Origin: Minisyncoccota bacterium
Lineage (GTDB): Bacteria > Patescibacteriota > Minisyncoccia > Phycocordibacterales > JAACPR01
Length of the DNA stretch: 10,436 nucleotides
Reading direction: 5' to 3'
NCBI GenBank assembly: GCA_018061745.1
Contig: JAGOTN010000017.1
Span: 1-10,436, forward strand
Shown: positions 1 through 8,036 of the stretch, in pieces
Numbering within the stretch: the first letter of the stretch is position 1
Layout: the number at the start of each line of letters is the position of its first letter
The notes under the pieces: generated by a model
Database searches by the model: none
Seen by the model: only the letters and a program-made list of their open reading frames with translations
What the model was told of the DNA's origin: nothing
Made by a program: the position numbers and the translations under genes

Positions 1-1445
1 TTTGAAGCAGATGAGTCCATGCAATATCCACCATACTGGGCAAAAACTAAAGAACTATTAGTAGAAAGAATTGTTCCTCCAATTAACGCGAATGTAATTG
101 CAATACTAACTACAGTTAAATTAGTTTTCTTTTTTACAAAAGCCAACACTACGACTACAACTATCAAACCTAACAAACTCAATAATAAATTTTTAATCCA
201 ATTTGAACTTTTTGGATATTCAAATATTTTACTTGGATCCAACTTAATAACTTGAGTGTCTAAAATATTTTCTTTCTCGTCTGTCAAAATTAATTCAATT
301 TCATCAATAACAACTTTTGATTTTATTTTCTCATCTGTGAAATCAACATTTATATCAGTTCCCTCAAAAGTTGGATTCAAATTTATTTCTTTTTCAAATT
401 CCTGAACTGTTTCTCCTGAACTTTTTAAAATAGCTTTTAAGTATGCTTTTCTAGCATCAGCGTCTCCTGCAATAACAGTGTTAACAACTAAACCTAATTT
501 TTCTCCTTTTCTGTATGAATTTATATTTGTATCTACCTTATATATTCTTCCAATCAAACCTTCATACAAAAGACGCACAAGAGAACTCTCAGAAATCTGT
601 TCTCCTTTTGCATTTTTAAAAGATATAAATGCAGTATGAGGACCAGACTTTATGTTTTCCCAAGGTTTTATTTTAAATTCGATTCCCTTTCCCTCTTCTG
701 GATTTATTAAATCTTCAAGCAAAATATCTTTTTCTTCATACACTATTTTTTCACCATCTGAAACATGAGTTATTTTTAAATCAGAATATATTTTTTCTTC
801 TTTAATCGCATTAAATAATTGTTCATTTGCATTTTTAGAAAAAGCTACCAAATATGTTCCGTCTTTTTCTAAAATAGGACCTTCATTTAATCTATAAGCT
901 TTTTTGTTTTCAACATCAATAAGAGCTCCAAATTTATTTAAAATAAAATTACCTCTACCAGTTAATTTAATAGGATCCTTTGTGTAGTTGATTCCGTAAA
1001 AAGATAATTCCTCATTGTAGACAGTTCCTCTTATAAAATAGTTTCCTCCAGGAATAGTTTCTGGCATTTTGTATTGAATAGTTTGTCTCCTAATTTCTTT
1101 TGGAGCCATTTTTTCAAAAGAATCTGTTGTAGACAAAATATAATCCAAATTTCTAAAGAGTAGTCCATCTTTTTCTAATTTATCTCCATTATAAAATTCA
1201 AAACTATATCTTAGATTATCAATAAAAGAACCTGATTTATTTTCTACGACAAAATCTATACTTATCAATCTTTTATCGACTGAATAAGCAGTATTTTTTA
1301 TTTCAATAATTAAAGGAACTTCAGATGATTTAACAACTTCTGTCCCTTTTGAACTTTGAGCAAAAACTTCAGACGGAATAATAGATGAGAAAATTATAGT
1401 TAATGATAATAAACTAAAAAGTGCCTTTGAAACTTTTCTAAACAT
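1..1445 (-). CDS. Secreted/anchored Ig-like surface protein, C-terminus off the window
   Basis: The frame stays open from the ATG at 1443-1445 to the left edge, giving at least 481 codons; the C-terminus is outside. Residues 1-29 form a signal peptide (basic MFRK, hydrophobic core, SEVFA then Q30). A long beta-rich extracellular part follows (about 40-405), then a transmembrane segment (about 417-437), KKK at 438-440, and a second hydrophobic stretch (about 442-466) ending VFA before Q470, with Cys475 soon after. Residues about 60-167 and 256-326 resemble the protein encoded at 5248-6702, so the two look like paralogues with the same Ig-like layout. It is probably the last or a late gene of the minus-strand envelope cluster, 38 bp after the ABC exporter. 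An extended -10 six bases before the ATG may start its own leaderless transcript. The specific function is unknown. Confidence 0.8.
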   Translation of the reverse strand, partial: MFRKVSKALFSLLSLTIIFSSIIPSEVFAQSSKGTEVVKSSEVPLIIEIKNTAYSVDKRLISIDFVVENKSGSFIDNLRYSFEFYNGDKLEKDGLLFRNLDYILSTTDSFEKMAPKEIRRQTIQYKMPETIPGGNYFIRGTVYNEELSFYGINYTKDPIKLTGRGNFILNKFGALIDVENKKAYRLNEGPILEKDGTYLVAFSKNANEQLFNAIKEEKIYSDLKITHVSDGEKIVYEEKDILLEDLINPEEGKGIEFKIKPWENIKSGPHTAFISFKNAKGEQISESSLVRLLYEGLIGRIYKVDTNINSYRKGEKLGLVVNTVIAGDADARKAYLKAILKSSGETVQEFEKEINLNPTFEGTDINVDFTDEKIKSKVVIDEIELILTDEKENILDTQVIKLDPSKIFEYPKSSNWIKNLLLSLLGLIVVVVVLAFVKKKTNLTVVSIAITFALIGGTILSTNSSLVFAQYGGYCMDSSAS

Positions 1446-1451
1446 ACAAAA

Positions 1452-1460
1452 ATTGTATCA
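1452..1460 (-). promoter_or_regulatory. Candidate extended -10 of the gene at 1-1445, leaderless
   Basis: The minus strand reads TGATACAAT, an extended -10, followed by six bases and then the ATG at 1445. The expected transcription start would lie at or next to the A of the ATG. No -35 resembling TTGACA is seen at 16-18 bp. It lies in the 38-bp gap after the ABC exporter gene. Such matches arise easily in AT-rich DNA, so this is tentative. Confidence 0.35.
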
Positions 1461-1483
1461 TATAAAAAATTCAAGTAATTTAT

Positions 1484-3262
1484 TTATTCACTCTGAATAT
1501 CCACAAGTGATTTGTATGGTAAACAATCCTCGTAGAGAGTTGCATGATTTCCAATTCCAGCAACTTTTCCGTTCTCAACACAAATAATTTTGTCAGCATG
1601 TCTAACAGTTGAAAGCCGGTGAGCAATCACTATTACAGTCCTGTTTTTAAATGCGTCTTTCATTGCGTCGTGAATCGCTTTTTCATTTTCACCGTCTAGA
1701 GAGCTAGTTGCTTCATCAAAAATCAAAATCTCAGGATTCACAGAAAGTGCTCGCGCAATACCAACCCTTTGTCTTTGACCTCCAGAAAGTTTAATTCCTC
1801 TTTCCCCAACTACAGCATCAAAAGGTTTTTCACCCAACCTTTCAAAGAACTGATCAATTCTAGTTATTTTTGCAAGCTCAATCATTTTTTCATCTGTCCA
1901 CTCTTTTTGTTCTTCATCAGAAAGACCGAACAAAACATTTTCTCGCAGTGTAGTGTTTTGCAAAATAACCTCTTGCTCAACAATTCCAATTTTTTTTCTA
2001 TGAGATTCGAGCGAAAGTTTTTTCAATTCAACATCTTCAATATAAATTTTTCCTTTGTCAGGATCGAATGCACGCAGAAGTAAATTTATAATCGTAGTTT
2101 TTCCAGCACCCGATCGTCCGACAATAGCACACACTTCTCCAGCTTTGATTTCGAAATTTATATTATCAAGAGCTTTTAGATTGCTTTTAGAATTACCGTC
2201 ATCATTTCCATGAGCGAAAGTTACATTCTCAAATTTAATTGAATATCCTTTTTGTTTAGATGATAAAACCTTTGGATTTTTTACTTCTTTAATATCATTT
2301 TCAATCTCTAAGATTTCAAAGAATTTTTCTACTTGTGGCCATTGAAAAGCAAGGCGTCTGAATGTTCTATAAATATTTTCTACTATTCCAACCAGACGAA
2401 GTCCGTATGTTAAGAGTGTAACCATCGCACCAACAGTTAAAATGTTCCAAGTTGAAACTGAGAATATTGCTAGTACAACCATTATTATAAGATTCAAATC
2501 TCCAATTAAAGCTATCAACCCGGTTTTAACTTCATATGGAACCCAAGTTTTTTGATAATGTATCTTTAACTTATCTAATTTTTCTGATTGATCCTCTAAA
2601 GATTTTCTTGTTGCTCCTCTAAAAATAATTGAAGTAACAATTCTAATTATTTCAGAATTCCAACGGTCAGTTTCAACTCTATGGTCTCTAAACTTCCTCC
2701 ACTTGTCTAACTGCAAAAAATTTAAATATTGATATATTGAAAATTGAACAACACTAATACCCAAGACTACTAGACCAATTATTGGTGAGATGAATATCAT
2801 TGCAGAAACAATAAAAACCATTCTAAGTAGACTCGGTATTATGTCGTAATTAAGACTGAAGAAAATTTGAGAAACGGCATTTTGACCTTGATCCAAAACA
2901 CTTTGCTTAAATCCACTATCTGTACGAACATGCTGACCAACTGAAAGACTAGTCATCTTTATCAATGAAACCTTTTTCAATAAATTTTCTGCTTGAAACT
3001 GAATATTCTTTGTCTCATTAACATCTCTCCACAACGAAATTAAGGTTGTTCCAAAACAAGATGCAATAAATATAATCAAATATATCTTAAGATCTGCAAA
3101 CGAAAGACCCTGGGTTAAACCATCAATTATTTTTCCAAAATAAAATGGCCACGCTAACGCAACTGCAGAAAACATAACAATCAAAAAAAATTGGAAAATA
3201 ATCGCGCATTTTAAAGGCTTGAAAAATTTAAATATTTTTGTGAGATTAGAAATAAGATTCAT
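1484..3262 (-). CDS. ABC exporter half-transporter (fused permease and ATPase)
   Basis: 592 residues, the usual length for a type IV ABC exporter (MsbA/MdlB-like) that works as a dimer in the cytoplasmic membrane. The N-terminal part has about six membrane segments (near 17-41, 58-78, 143-160, 161-180, 247-270 and 272-293). The nucleotide-binding domain is complete: Walker A GRSGAGKTT (382-390), Q-loop Q430, signature LSGGQRQR (492-499), Walker B ILIFDE with catalytic E517, D-loop SSLD (520-523) and H-loop H548. Nothing needed for ATP hydrolysis is missing. No partner half-transporter is in view, so a homodimer is the simplest reading. The start is 9 bp after the stop of the His-rich protein gene, with no Shine-Dalgarno, which suggests co-transcription. 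The substrate cannot be told from sequence; lipid, peptide or drug are all possible. Its place among surface-protein genes suggests an envelope role. Confidence 0.93.
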   Translation of the reverse strand: MNLISNLTKIFKFFKPLKCAIIFQFFLIVMFSAVALAWPFYFGKIIDGLTQGLSFADLKIYLIIFIASCFGTTLISLWRDVNETKNIQFQAENLLKKVSLIKMTSLSVGQHVRTDSGFKQSVLDQGQNAVSQIFFSLNYDIIPSLLRMVFIVSAMIFISPIIGLVVLGISVVQFSIYQYLNFLQLDKWRKFRDHRVETDRWNSEIIRIVTSIIFRGATRKSLEDQSEKLDKLKIHYQKTWVPYEVKTGLIALIGDLNLIIMVVLAIFSVSTWNILTVGAMVTLLTYGLRLVGIVENIYRTFRRLAFQWPQVEKFFEILEIENDIKEVKNPKVLSSKQKGYSIKFENVTFAHGNDDGNSKSNLKALDNINFEIKAGEVCAIVGRSGAGKTTIINLLLRAFDPDKGKIYIEDVELKKLSLESHRKKIGIVEQEVILQNTTLRENVLFGLSDEEQKEWTDEKMIELAKITRIDQFFERLGEKPFDAVVGERGIKLSGGQRQRVGIARALSVNPEILIFDEATSSLDGENEKAIHDAMKDAFKNRTVIVIAHRLSTVRHADKIICVENGKVAGIGNHATLYEDCLPYKSLVDIQSE

Positions 3263-3271
3263 TTAATAAAA

Positions 3272-3739
3272 TTATTTTTTAGTCGTGTACTTCATCTCAA
3301 TTTGTGAGTGATCAATGATCGGAACATCAGTAACAGAATTTTTTAATTGACCATCTAAATAAATTTCTAGATTGTAACCTTCTCTTTCTGAATTGATTCC
3401 CCACACTTCATACAAGCTAGCCAAATTTAATTGTGCCAACCTGTCAGCACTAAATGATTCAACATGGATTTCTCCCGTATCATCATGAGTATGAACTTCT
3501 GACATGCAAGTATCAATAATTCCAACATTCGCAGGAATAACTTCATTCACACCATCAACTGTAATTTTCATTTTAGGATGAACATGGAAAGCCAAATTTT
3601 GATGCCCATTAACAAGACAAGCAATTTTTGTATCTTTAAAATAAATCAAATGATTATTTTTCATTGATTTTCCCCATGCAAAAAGTCCAAGTAGTCCAGC
3701 TATAATTAAAATAAGTCCGATCACTCCTTTAATATTCAT
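3272..3739 (-). CDS. Membrane-anchored His-rich protein with HxHP and HTHD motifs
   Basis: 155 residues. Residues 5-22 are a single hydrophobic N-terminal helix, either a signal anchor or an uncleaved signal, so the rest should lie outside the membrane. The exported part carries a dense set of possible metal ligands: C41, H46, H52 and H54 (HVHPK), C78, H83 and H85 with D86 and D87 (HTHDDTG), H92 and E94 (IHVES), and H144. The layout of HxHP, then DG, then PANVGI, then HTHDxTGxIHVES, then xVWG is one I recognise from uncharacterised bacterial and archaeal secreted proteins. I know no assigned function. Metal (perhaps copper) binding is inferred from the residues alone. The gene lies 45 bp after the PKD-like gene and 9 bp before the exporter gene, so it is likely part of the same transcript. 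Confidence 0.8.
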   Translation of the reverse strand: MNIKGVIGLILIIAGLLGLFAWGKSMKNNHLIYFKDTKIACLVNGHQNLAFHVHPKMKITVDGVNEVIPANVGIIDTCMSEVHTHDDTGEIHVESFSADRLAQLNLASLYEVWGINSEREGYNLEIYLDGQLKNSVTDVPIIDHSQIEMKYTTKK

Positions 3740-3745
3740 CCTTTT

Positions 3746-3754
3746 AATTTAACA
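3746..3754 (-). promoter_or_regulatory. Weak candidate extended -10 before the His-rich protein gene
   Basis: The minus strand reads TGTTAAATT, then six bases (AAAAGG), then the ATG at 3739. TAAATT matches four of six -10 consensus positions and the TGn extension is present. The AAAAGG also resembles a Shine-Dalgarno but abuts the ATG, which is too close for normal use. The gene could equally be read through from the upstream genes. Confidence 0.2.
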
Positions 3755-3784
3755 CAGCAAATAAAACTCTCCAAAATAAACTAT

Positions 3785-5251
3785 TTATATCTCTTTAACA
3801 TCAGGGTTTAACAAACATCGCAATGTTTTTGAAAGCAATGATCCATCACTAAGTTGTGCACAGTCAATTCTGTATGTTCCAGGGGTAAAATCAATCTCTC
3901 CAGAAGGAGCAAGCTCTTCAACAAACTTGTCATTTTTATAAAGTGAACAAACCCCTACGTAACTAGTATTCCAATTAGCCTTACAAGTAGTATTAGTAAC
4001 ACCTTTATCTAATGAGAAATCTAGTGTTCCGTCAGGATATTCGGTGTTGTATTGAGATTCATCAAGTAGGGTGTCATCTAGTGGAGCATCAGGCTCTAAA
4101 CATTCAGCTGTTGTATAAGATGTCCAAGCAGATTGAAGACCTTCTTTATCTTGTGTCATCACTTGAAATGTTTTTTCACCATTTGTTCGCCACATATGAG
4201 AAACAGTTTGTGCTGTACCAGAAACAACATATCCAGTTGAAGGAACTAATTGATCAAACTTTCCATCATTATCCCAATCTATTGCATATCGAATCATTGA
4301 TTGATCTGGTTCTGTGTCAGGATCAGTTGCTGTAATTGTATAAGTACTTGGCACACCTGCTTTACAATATGGATTTCCGGTTACAGTTGGAGCACTCGGA
4401 GCTTCTCCTTCAGGTTCTATAACATTGATTGGACAAGCGATTGTTTGTGCTGGAACGTTGACCCTGAAATCCTCGACAGGAGATGGCCATTGCCGGATAT
4501 ATGTAACTATAGAAATATTATCAGGTTGCACATTTTGGAAAAAAGTAATGAATGGATTTGGTACACCTCTAGATAATTTTTGAAGAGGACTAGTGTAAGA
4601 ATTACATATACCTCCATTTACATAAACGAAAGATTGTCCATAATAAAATTTACCGTATGTTGCCGCAAAATTAAAATTTGCATTTATTGTACTTACTCTA
4701 TTGAACTCACATTCGGTTGTGTTGTTTCCAAATGAAGTACATTCATTGATTGGTAATCCTGACATTGTTTTTAATGGCGGATTCATAGATAAATCTGCAA
4801 AGTGTTTAGCTCGATTCGGATGATCTACACCACCTTCTGTATAGTAATGATTCTTCGTTGAACACATTGCACCTGTTGGTCTTGCTGCATTTGTTTTCCA
4901 AGAACCATAAGGTGAGTCATTTGCTGTACCTGTTCCAAACCAATAAACATCAGTGTATTGATGTTCTACAAAATCAAATCTAACTTTAGTACCCAAAGGA
5001 ACATTATCACCACAAGCGAGCAATGCCCCTGTATCCACATTAGTTACGCGTGTGTTGTATCGAATTTGTACGCCTGGATTTGAAATCACACGATAAAAAG
5101 TATTAACTCCATATCCTATAACCCCAGCAAAGTTTGTATACGCGTGATCTTGTATTGCAGTAGTCCACAAAACACTCTCAGCTCTAGCACTTGAGGGGAA
5201 CAAAAAACTTACAAAAAATAAAATTAAAATTGTTTTGTTTAAATATTTCAT
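3785..5251 (-). CDS. Secreted Cys-rich protein with a PKD-like domain
   Basis: 488 residues. Residues 1-24 are a signal peptide (basic start, hydrophobic core, SARA then E25). Residues 25-275 form a Cys-containing N-terminal region I do not recognise. Residues about 284-384 are a PKD-like beta-sandwich with DWDNDGKFD at 325-333, a DxDxDGxxD calcium-loop pattern, plus the VPSTGYVVSGT and WTSYTTAEC features common in Parcubacteria exported proteins. A final Cys-containing Ig-like domain (about 408-482) holds PGTYRIDC (457-464). No C-terminal anchor is visible, so the protein is either secreted or held by partners. Its ATG overlaps the TGA of the upstream surface-protein gene by four bases (ATGA), implying coupled translation and probably roughly matched amounts of the two products. 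A structural or adhesive surface role is inferred, not shown. Confidence 0.88.
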   Translation of the reverse strand: MKYLNKTILILFFVSFLFPSSARAESVLWTTAIQDHAYTNFAGVIGYGVNTFYRVISNPGVQIRYNTRVTNVDTGALLACGDNVPLGTKVRFDFVEHQYTDVYWFGTGTANDSPYGSWKTNAARPTGAMCSTKNHYYTEGGVDHPNRAKHFADLSMNPPLKTMSGLPINECTSFGNNTTECEFNRVSTINANFNFAATYGKFYYGQSFVYVNGGICNSYTSPLQKLSRGVPNPFITFFQNVQPDNISIVTYIRQWPSPVEDFRVNVPAQTIACPINVIEPEGEAPSAPTVTGNPYCKAGVPSTYTITATDPDTEPDQSMIRYAIDWDNDGKFDQLVPSTGYVVSGTAQTVSHMWRTNGEKTFQVMTQDKEGLQSAWTSYTTAECLEPDAPLDDTLLDESQYNTEYPDGTLDFSLDKGVTNTTCKANWNTSYVGVCSLYKNDKFVEELAPSGEIDFTPGTYRIDCAQLSDGSLLSKTLRCLLNPDVKEI

Positions 5252-6702
5252 ACTGTTGTTGAAGTTATTTTTTTATTTGAGCTAACTTTAAAAATTAATC
5301 CAGCAAGAATTATAAGGAAAATCAAAACACCTACCAAAATTAAAATGTTCATAGAGCTCAATAATGTCTCTTCGGTTTCAGAATCAACAACATCGCATGA
5401 TTCAAATTTATCGCAACGATATGCTATTTCTGTTTCTTCTACTATATTTCCATCCTGAAATAGTTGAGCAACTAAAGTAAAATCTCCGTATGATTTTGTT
5501 GGTATAAATTTATCAGCAAGTCCTCTCATTTCTCCAGAAATTGATCCGTCGTATTCGTATTCGTGTATTACATTTCTATCAGAATCCAATAATTTAATTT
5601 TTAGTGATCCTTTAATAACTGCATCGGACATATTATGTACACAAGCAAACAGTGCTGTTTCTTCTCCTTGTTTTAAAGGATATTTACTAACTCCTGGAAA
5701 ATTAATTCTTGGACGACTAATTCCCTCTCGCACAAACCGCGGATTTAAAATTGATTTCATATCTTTGTATTGCAAAATAATTTCAGCCAAATAAACAGGA
5801 TATTTATTATCAGTTATTTTAAAAGAAACATCTGTACTAGAGTTTGCGGGAACATCGACGAATCGTGTTTCTTTTTGTAATTCATTTTCTTCACGCATTG
5901 AATCCCATTGATACAATTTGAAAGATACTGGCACACGCACAGCTTCATTGGTTGTGTTTTCAACCGTCGCAGAAATATTTACAGGATCTTTTGTAGACAA
6001 TCTTGGGGGAAATGCAGCGAAATTATATCTTTCATTATTTATTTTGACTGTGTTTTTATTAAAAGTAACTGATTTTTGTAATTCAGTATTCACATTAAAA
6101 TTTGCAACGTTCCCAGTTATATCGTCAGTGAAAGAAAGTCCTAGGAAATTATAAGCTTGGTTTGAGACAAAAAATGTTGCAACTTGATATTCGCCATTTG
6201 TCGCCCATGATGGAATATTCCAATCAAAACTAATTTCTTGTTCTTGATTAGAGTCTAGGGTAATTCCTTCTTTAACGAAAAATTGATCAACCACGCTTGG
6301 GCCATTTGCATTTTTTTCTGAACTTTCACTAAGCTTAAAAACTTTTACATAAAGTGCTCCGTTCAAAATAGGATATGCGTTAGTATTTTTTATACTTCCT
6401 CTGAAAGTAATCGGTGCCCCAGGAACAGATGACTCCACAGTGCTAGAAATATCTGCCTTTACAGACCCAAAAGTATAATAATCAAAACAACTTGTAGTAT
6501 TTTTAAAAACATCAGCATTACCTTTTGTTGTGTCCTCAGAATCAACACGTAAATCAATTAATTGTTTTAATATTTCATCAGTAACAGACTTCGGAGTATT
6601 TTCATCAATAATTCTTTCTGTATAAACAGGTTCTTGTTGTGCAAAAGCAATAGTGGCAGTAAACAAAAATAAAAATGCAGACAAATATAAAACTTTTTTC
6701 AT
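5248..6702 (-). CDS. Secreted Ig-like surface protein with C-terminal membrane anchor
   Basis: 484 residues. Residues 1-21 are a signal peptide (AFA then Q22). The extracellular part contains a CFDYYTFGSV segment (72-81), then about three Ig/CARDB-like beta-sandwich units (about 90-205, 210-300 and 330-432), with Cys354, Cys430 and Cys436 near the end. A hydrophobic helix (about 452-472) followed by a short basic tail (SSNKK) anchors it in the membrane with the bulk outside. It heads the minus-strand envelope cluster: its TGA overlaps the ATG of the PKD-like gene, and a paralogue lies at 1-1445. A -10-like element seven bases before the ATG suggests a leaderless start. AGAGG directly abuts the ATG, too close for a standard Shine-Dalgarno. 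The exact function is unknown; cell-surface attachment or scaffold is the likely class. Confidence 0.88.
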   Translation of the reverse strand: MKKVLYLSAFLFLFTATIAFAQQEPVYTERIIDENTPKSVTDEILKQLIDLRVDSEDTTKGNADVFKNTTSCFDYYTFGSVKADISSTVESSVPGAPITFRGSIKNTNAYPILNGALYVKVFKLSESSEKNANGPSVVDQFFVKEGITLDSNQEQEISFDWNIPSWATNGEYQVATFFVSNQAYNFLGLSFTDDITGNVANFNVNTELQKSVTFNKNTVKINNERYNFAAFPPRLSTKDPVNISATVENTTNEAVRVPVSFKLYQWDSMREENELQKETRFVDVPANSSTDVSFKITDNKYPVYLAEIILQYKDMKSILNPRFVREGISRPRINFPGVSKYPLKQGEETALFACVHNMSDAVIKGSLKIKLLDSDRNVIHEYEYDGSISGEMRGLADKFIPTKSYGDFTLVAQLFQDGNIVEETEIAYRCDKFESCDVVDSETEETLLSSMNILILVGVLIFLIILAGLIFKVSSNKKITSTTV

Positions 6703-6709
6703 CCTCTAT

Positions 6710-6718
6710 ATATTAACA
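6710..6718 (-). promoter_or_regulatory. Candidate extended -10 at the head of the envelope cluster
   Basis: The minus strand reads TGTTAATAT, followed by seven bases and the ATG at 6702, so the predicted transcription start coincides with the start codon. The best upstream -35-like hexamer (TTGCTT, 6731-6736) is only 15 bp away, which is poor. The 72-bp gap after umuC holds no hairpin terminator, so readthrough from umuC is also possible. Confidence 0.35.
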
Positions 6719-6774
6719 TGCTAAAAAATAAAGCAATTAAATAAAATTATCTTTTGTTGATATCACATATCGAA

Positions 6775-8034
6775 TCACCTTACCACTCGCACTATTGGAA
6801 TACCTTTCCAATTGGTTGTAAATTCTCCTGAGATAAACTTGTTAGCAGGACTCCATTTTTTATCCACTCCTTCTGAAGCCAATTTTATTGTGCCATTTCC
6901 ATAAATTAAGTTTAACGAATCAATCGACTCCATAAGTTTATTTTTATCAAACGTTTGATGCCCAAAAAGATCCACATCCTGACAGGATCCAATCGGTACA
7001 AAATCTGAAATACTCACCCCTGTTTTTTTATATTCATAACCTTCTTCATATATAGAGTCCAAAAGTTTGTGGGCGCATTTTGTGAGTTCGATAGTATCTG
7101 AAATTGGTCGATCCAAAACAATCGACTCGTTCTGATAATACTGTGGCATCTTGCTGTGACGATTTGTGGAAATTGTAATACTCAAAAATTTTGTCGCACT
7201 TCCTTCTTCTCTCATTTGTTGAGCTACATTTGCAACATGATAAGAAATCGATTCAAACAATGTTTGAAAATCTGTAACAGGTTTTCCAAATGATCTCGAG
7301 CTAATAATACTTTTTCTGGCTTCTTTAATATCGTCAAAAGCAAAACACGAAACACCCCTTAATTCATTCACCAAACGAAGTAAACCTATTCCAAAATTTT
7401 TCTGGATCCACTGATTATTTTGATTAGTTAAAGTAAAGGCGGAATCAATTCCTGATTTTGATAGGGACAAAGAAATTCTTGAACCAATTCCCCAGATTTT
7501 TCCGACAGATGTTTCTTTCAAAATTTCTTTGGCAGATTCTCCACTTTCAATTTGAAAAACTCCAACCTGATTATCTTTCGCGATTCTATTCGCAAGTTTG
7601 GCCAAAGTTTTTGTAGGAGCAATTCCGATTGAAACCGGAATACCCGTATACTGTTTAATTTTTCTTTGTAAATCTTCGCAAAATTCTTTTGGATTTTTTA
7701 TCGAAGTTAAATCAATAAAAGCTTCATCAATCGAATAAACTTCTATTTCTGGAGAAAACTCCTCGATAATATTCATCACCCTATCAGACATGTCTTTATA
7801 CAATTTAAAGTTTGTTGAGAAAATTGCGATTTTCGACACATCATAGTTCTCCTTAATTTTGAAATGCGGAATTCCCATTGGCACACCCATATCTTTCACT
7901 TCTTGTGAACGTGAAATTACACAACCGTCATTACAAGACAAAACCAGTGTCGGTTTATTTTTTATTGCAGGATTGAAAACTCGCTCACATGACACAAAGA
8001 AATTATTACAATCAACAAGAGCAAATGTTTTCAT
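6775..8034 (-). CDS. umuC: Y-family translesion DNA polymerase, UmuC (Pol V catalytic subunit)
   Basis: 419 residues, matching E. coli UmuC (422) along its whole length. It inserts nucleotides opposite damaged template bases, normally with UmuD'2 and the beta clamp. The catalytic acids are intact: D8 in VDCNNFF and D103/E104 in YSIDEAF. F13 stands where UmuC has its steric-gate Tyr11. SSRSFGKPVTDF and the little-finger region follow. QDVDLF (352-357) sits at the clamp-binding motif (QLNLF in E. coli) but with D at the first position of the five-residue core. The start at 8034 is chosen because the MKTFALVDCNNFF start aligns with UmuC. An upstream in-frame ATG at 8076 would add 14 residues that only read the end of umuD in another frame. 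The ATG is two bases after the umuD stop, so the pair is translationally coupled. The stop is TGA. Confidence 0.96.
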   Translation of the reverse strand: MKTFALVDCNNFFVSCERVFNPAIKNKPTLVLSCNDGCVISRSQEVKDMGVPMGIPHFKIKENYDVSKIAIFSTNFKLYKDMSDRVMNIIEEFSPEIEVYSIDEAFIDLTSIKNPKEFCEDLQRKIKQYTGIPVSIGIAPTKTLAKLANRIAKDNQVGVFQIESGESAKEILKETSVGKIWGIGSRISLSLSKSGIDSAFTLTNQNNQWIQKNFGIGLLRLVNELRGVSCFAFDDIKEARKSIISSRSFGKPVTDFQTLFESISYHVANVAQQMREEGSATKFLSITISTNRHSKMPQYYQNESIVLDRPISDTIELTKCAHKLLDSIYEEGYEYKKTGVSISDFVPIGSCQDVDLFGHQTFDKNKLMESIDSLNLIYGNGTIKLASEGVDKKWSPANKFISGEFTTNWKGIPIVRVVR

Positions 8035-8036
8035 AA

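Noticed and set aside
19..255. Plus-strand open frame of 78 codons near the left edge
   Set aside because: It is antisense to the long minus-strand surface-protein gene, whose signal peptide, paralogy and uninterrupted frame to the edge are convincing.
1444..1458. Inverted repeat ATACAA-AAA-TTGTAT near the start of the gene at 1-1445, considered as a terminator for the ABC exporter gene
   Set aside because: The stem is six pairs with only one G-C, the loop is three bases, and it overlaps the -10 and start codon. It is more likely chance, or at most a weak operator.
4012..4576. Two plus-strand open frames inside the PKD-like gene
   Set aside because: Both are shadows of the minus-strand gene with its signal peptide and PKD motif; neither product has recognisable features.
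5248..6777. Recoded UGA (as in Gracilibacteria)
   Set aside because: UGA ends umuC just where UmuC should end, and ends the surface-protein gene in a clean ATGA overlap with the next start. The standard bacterial code fits.
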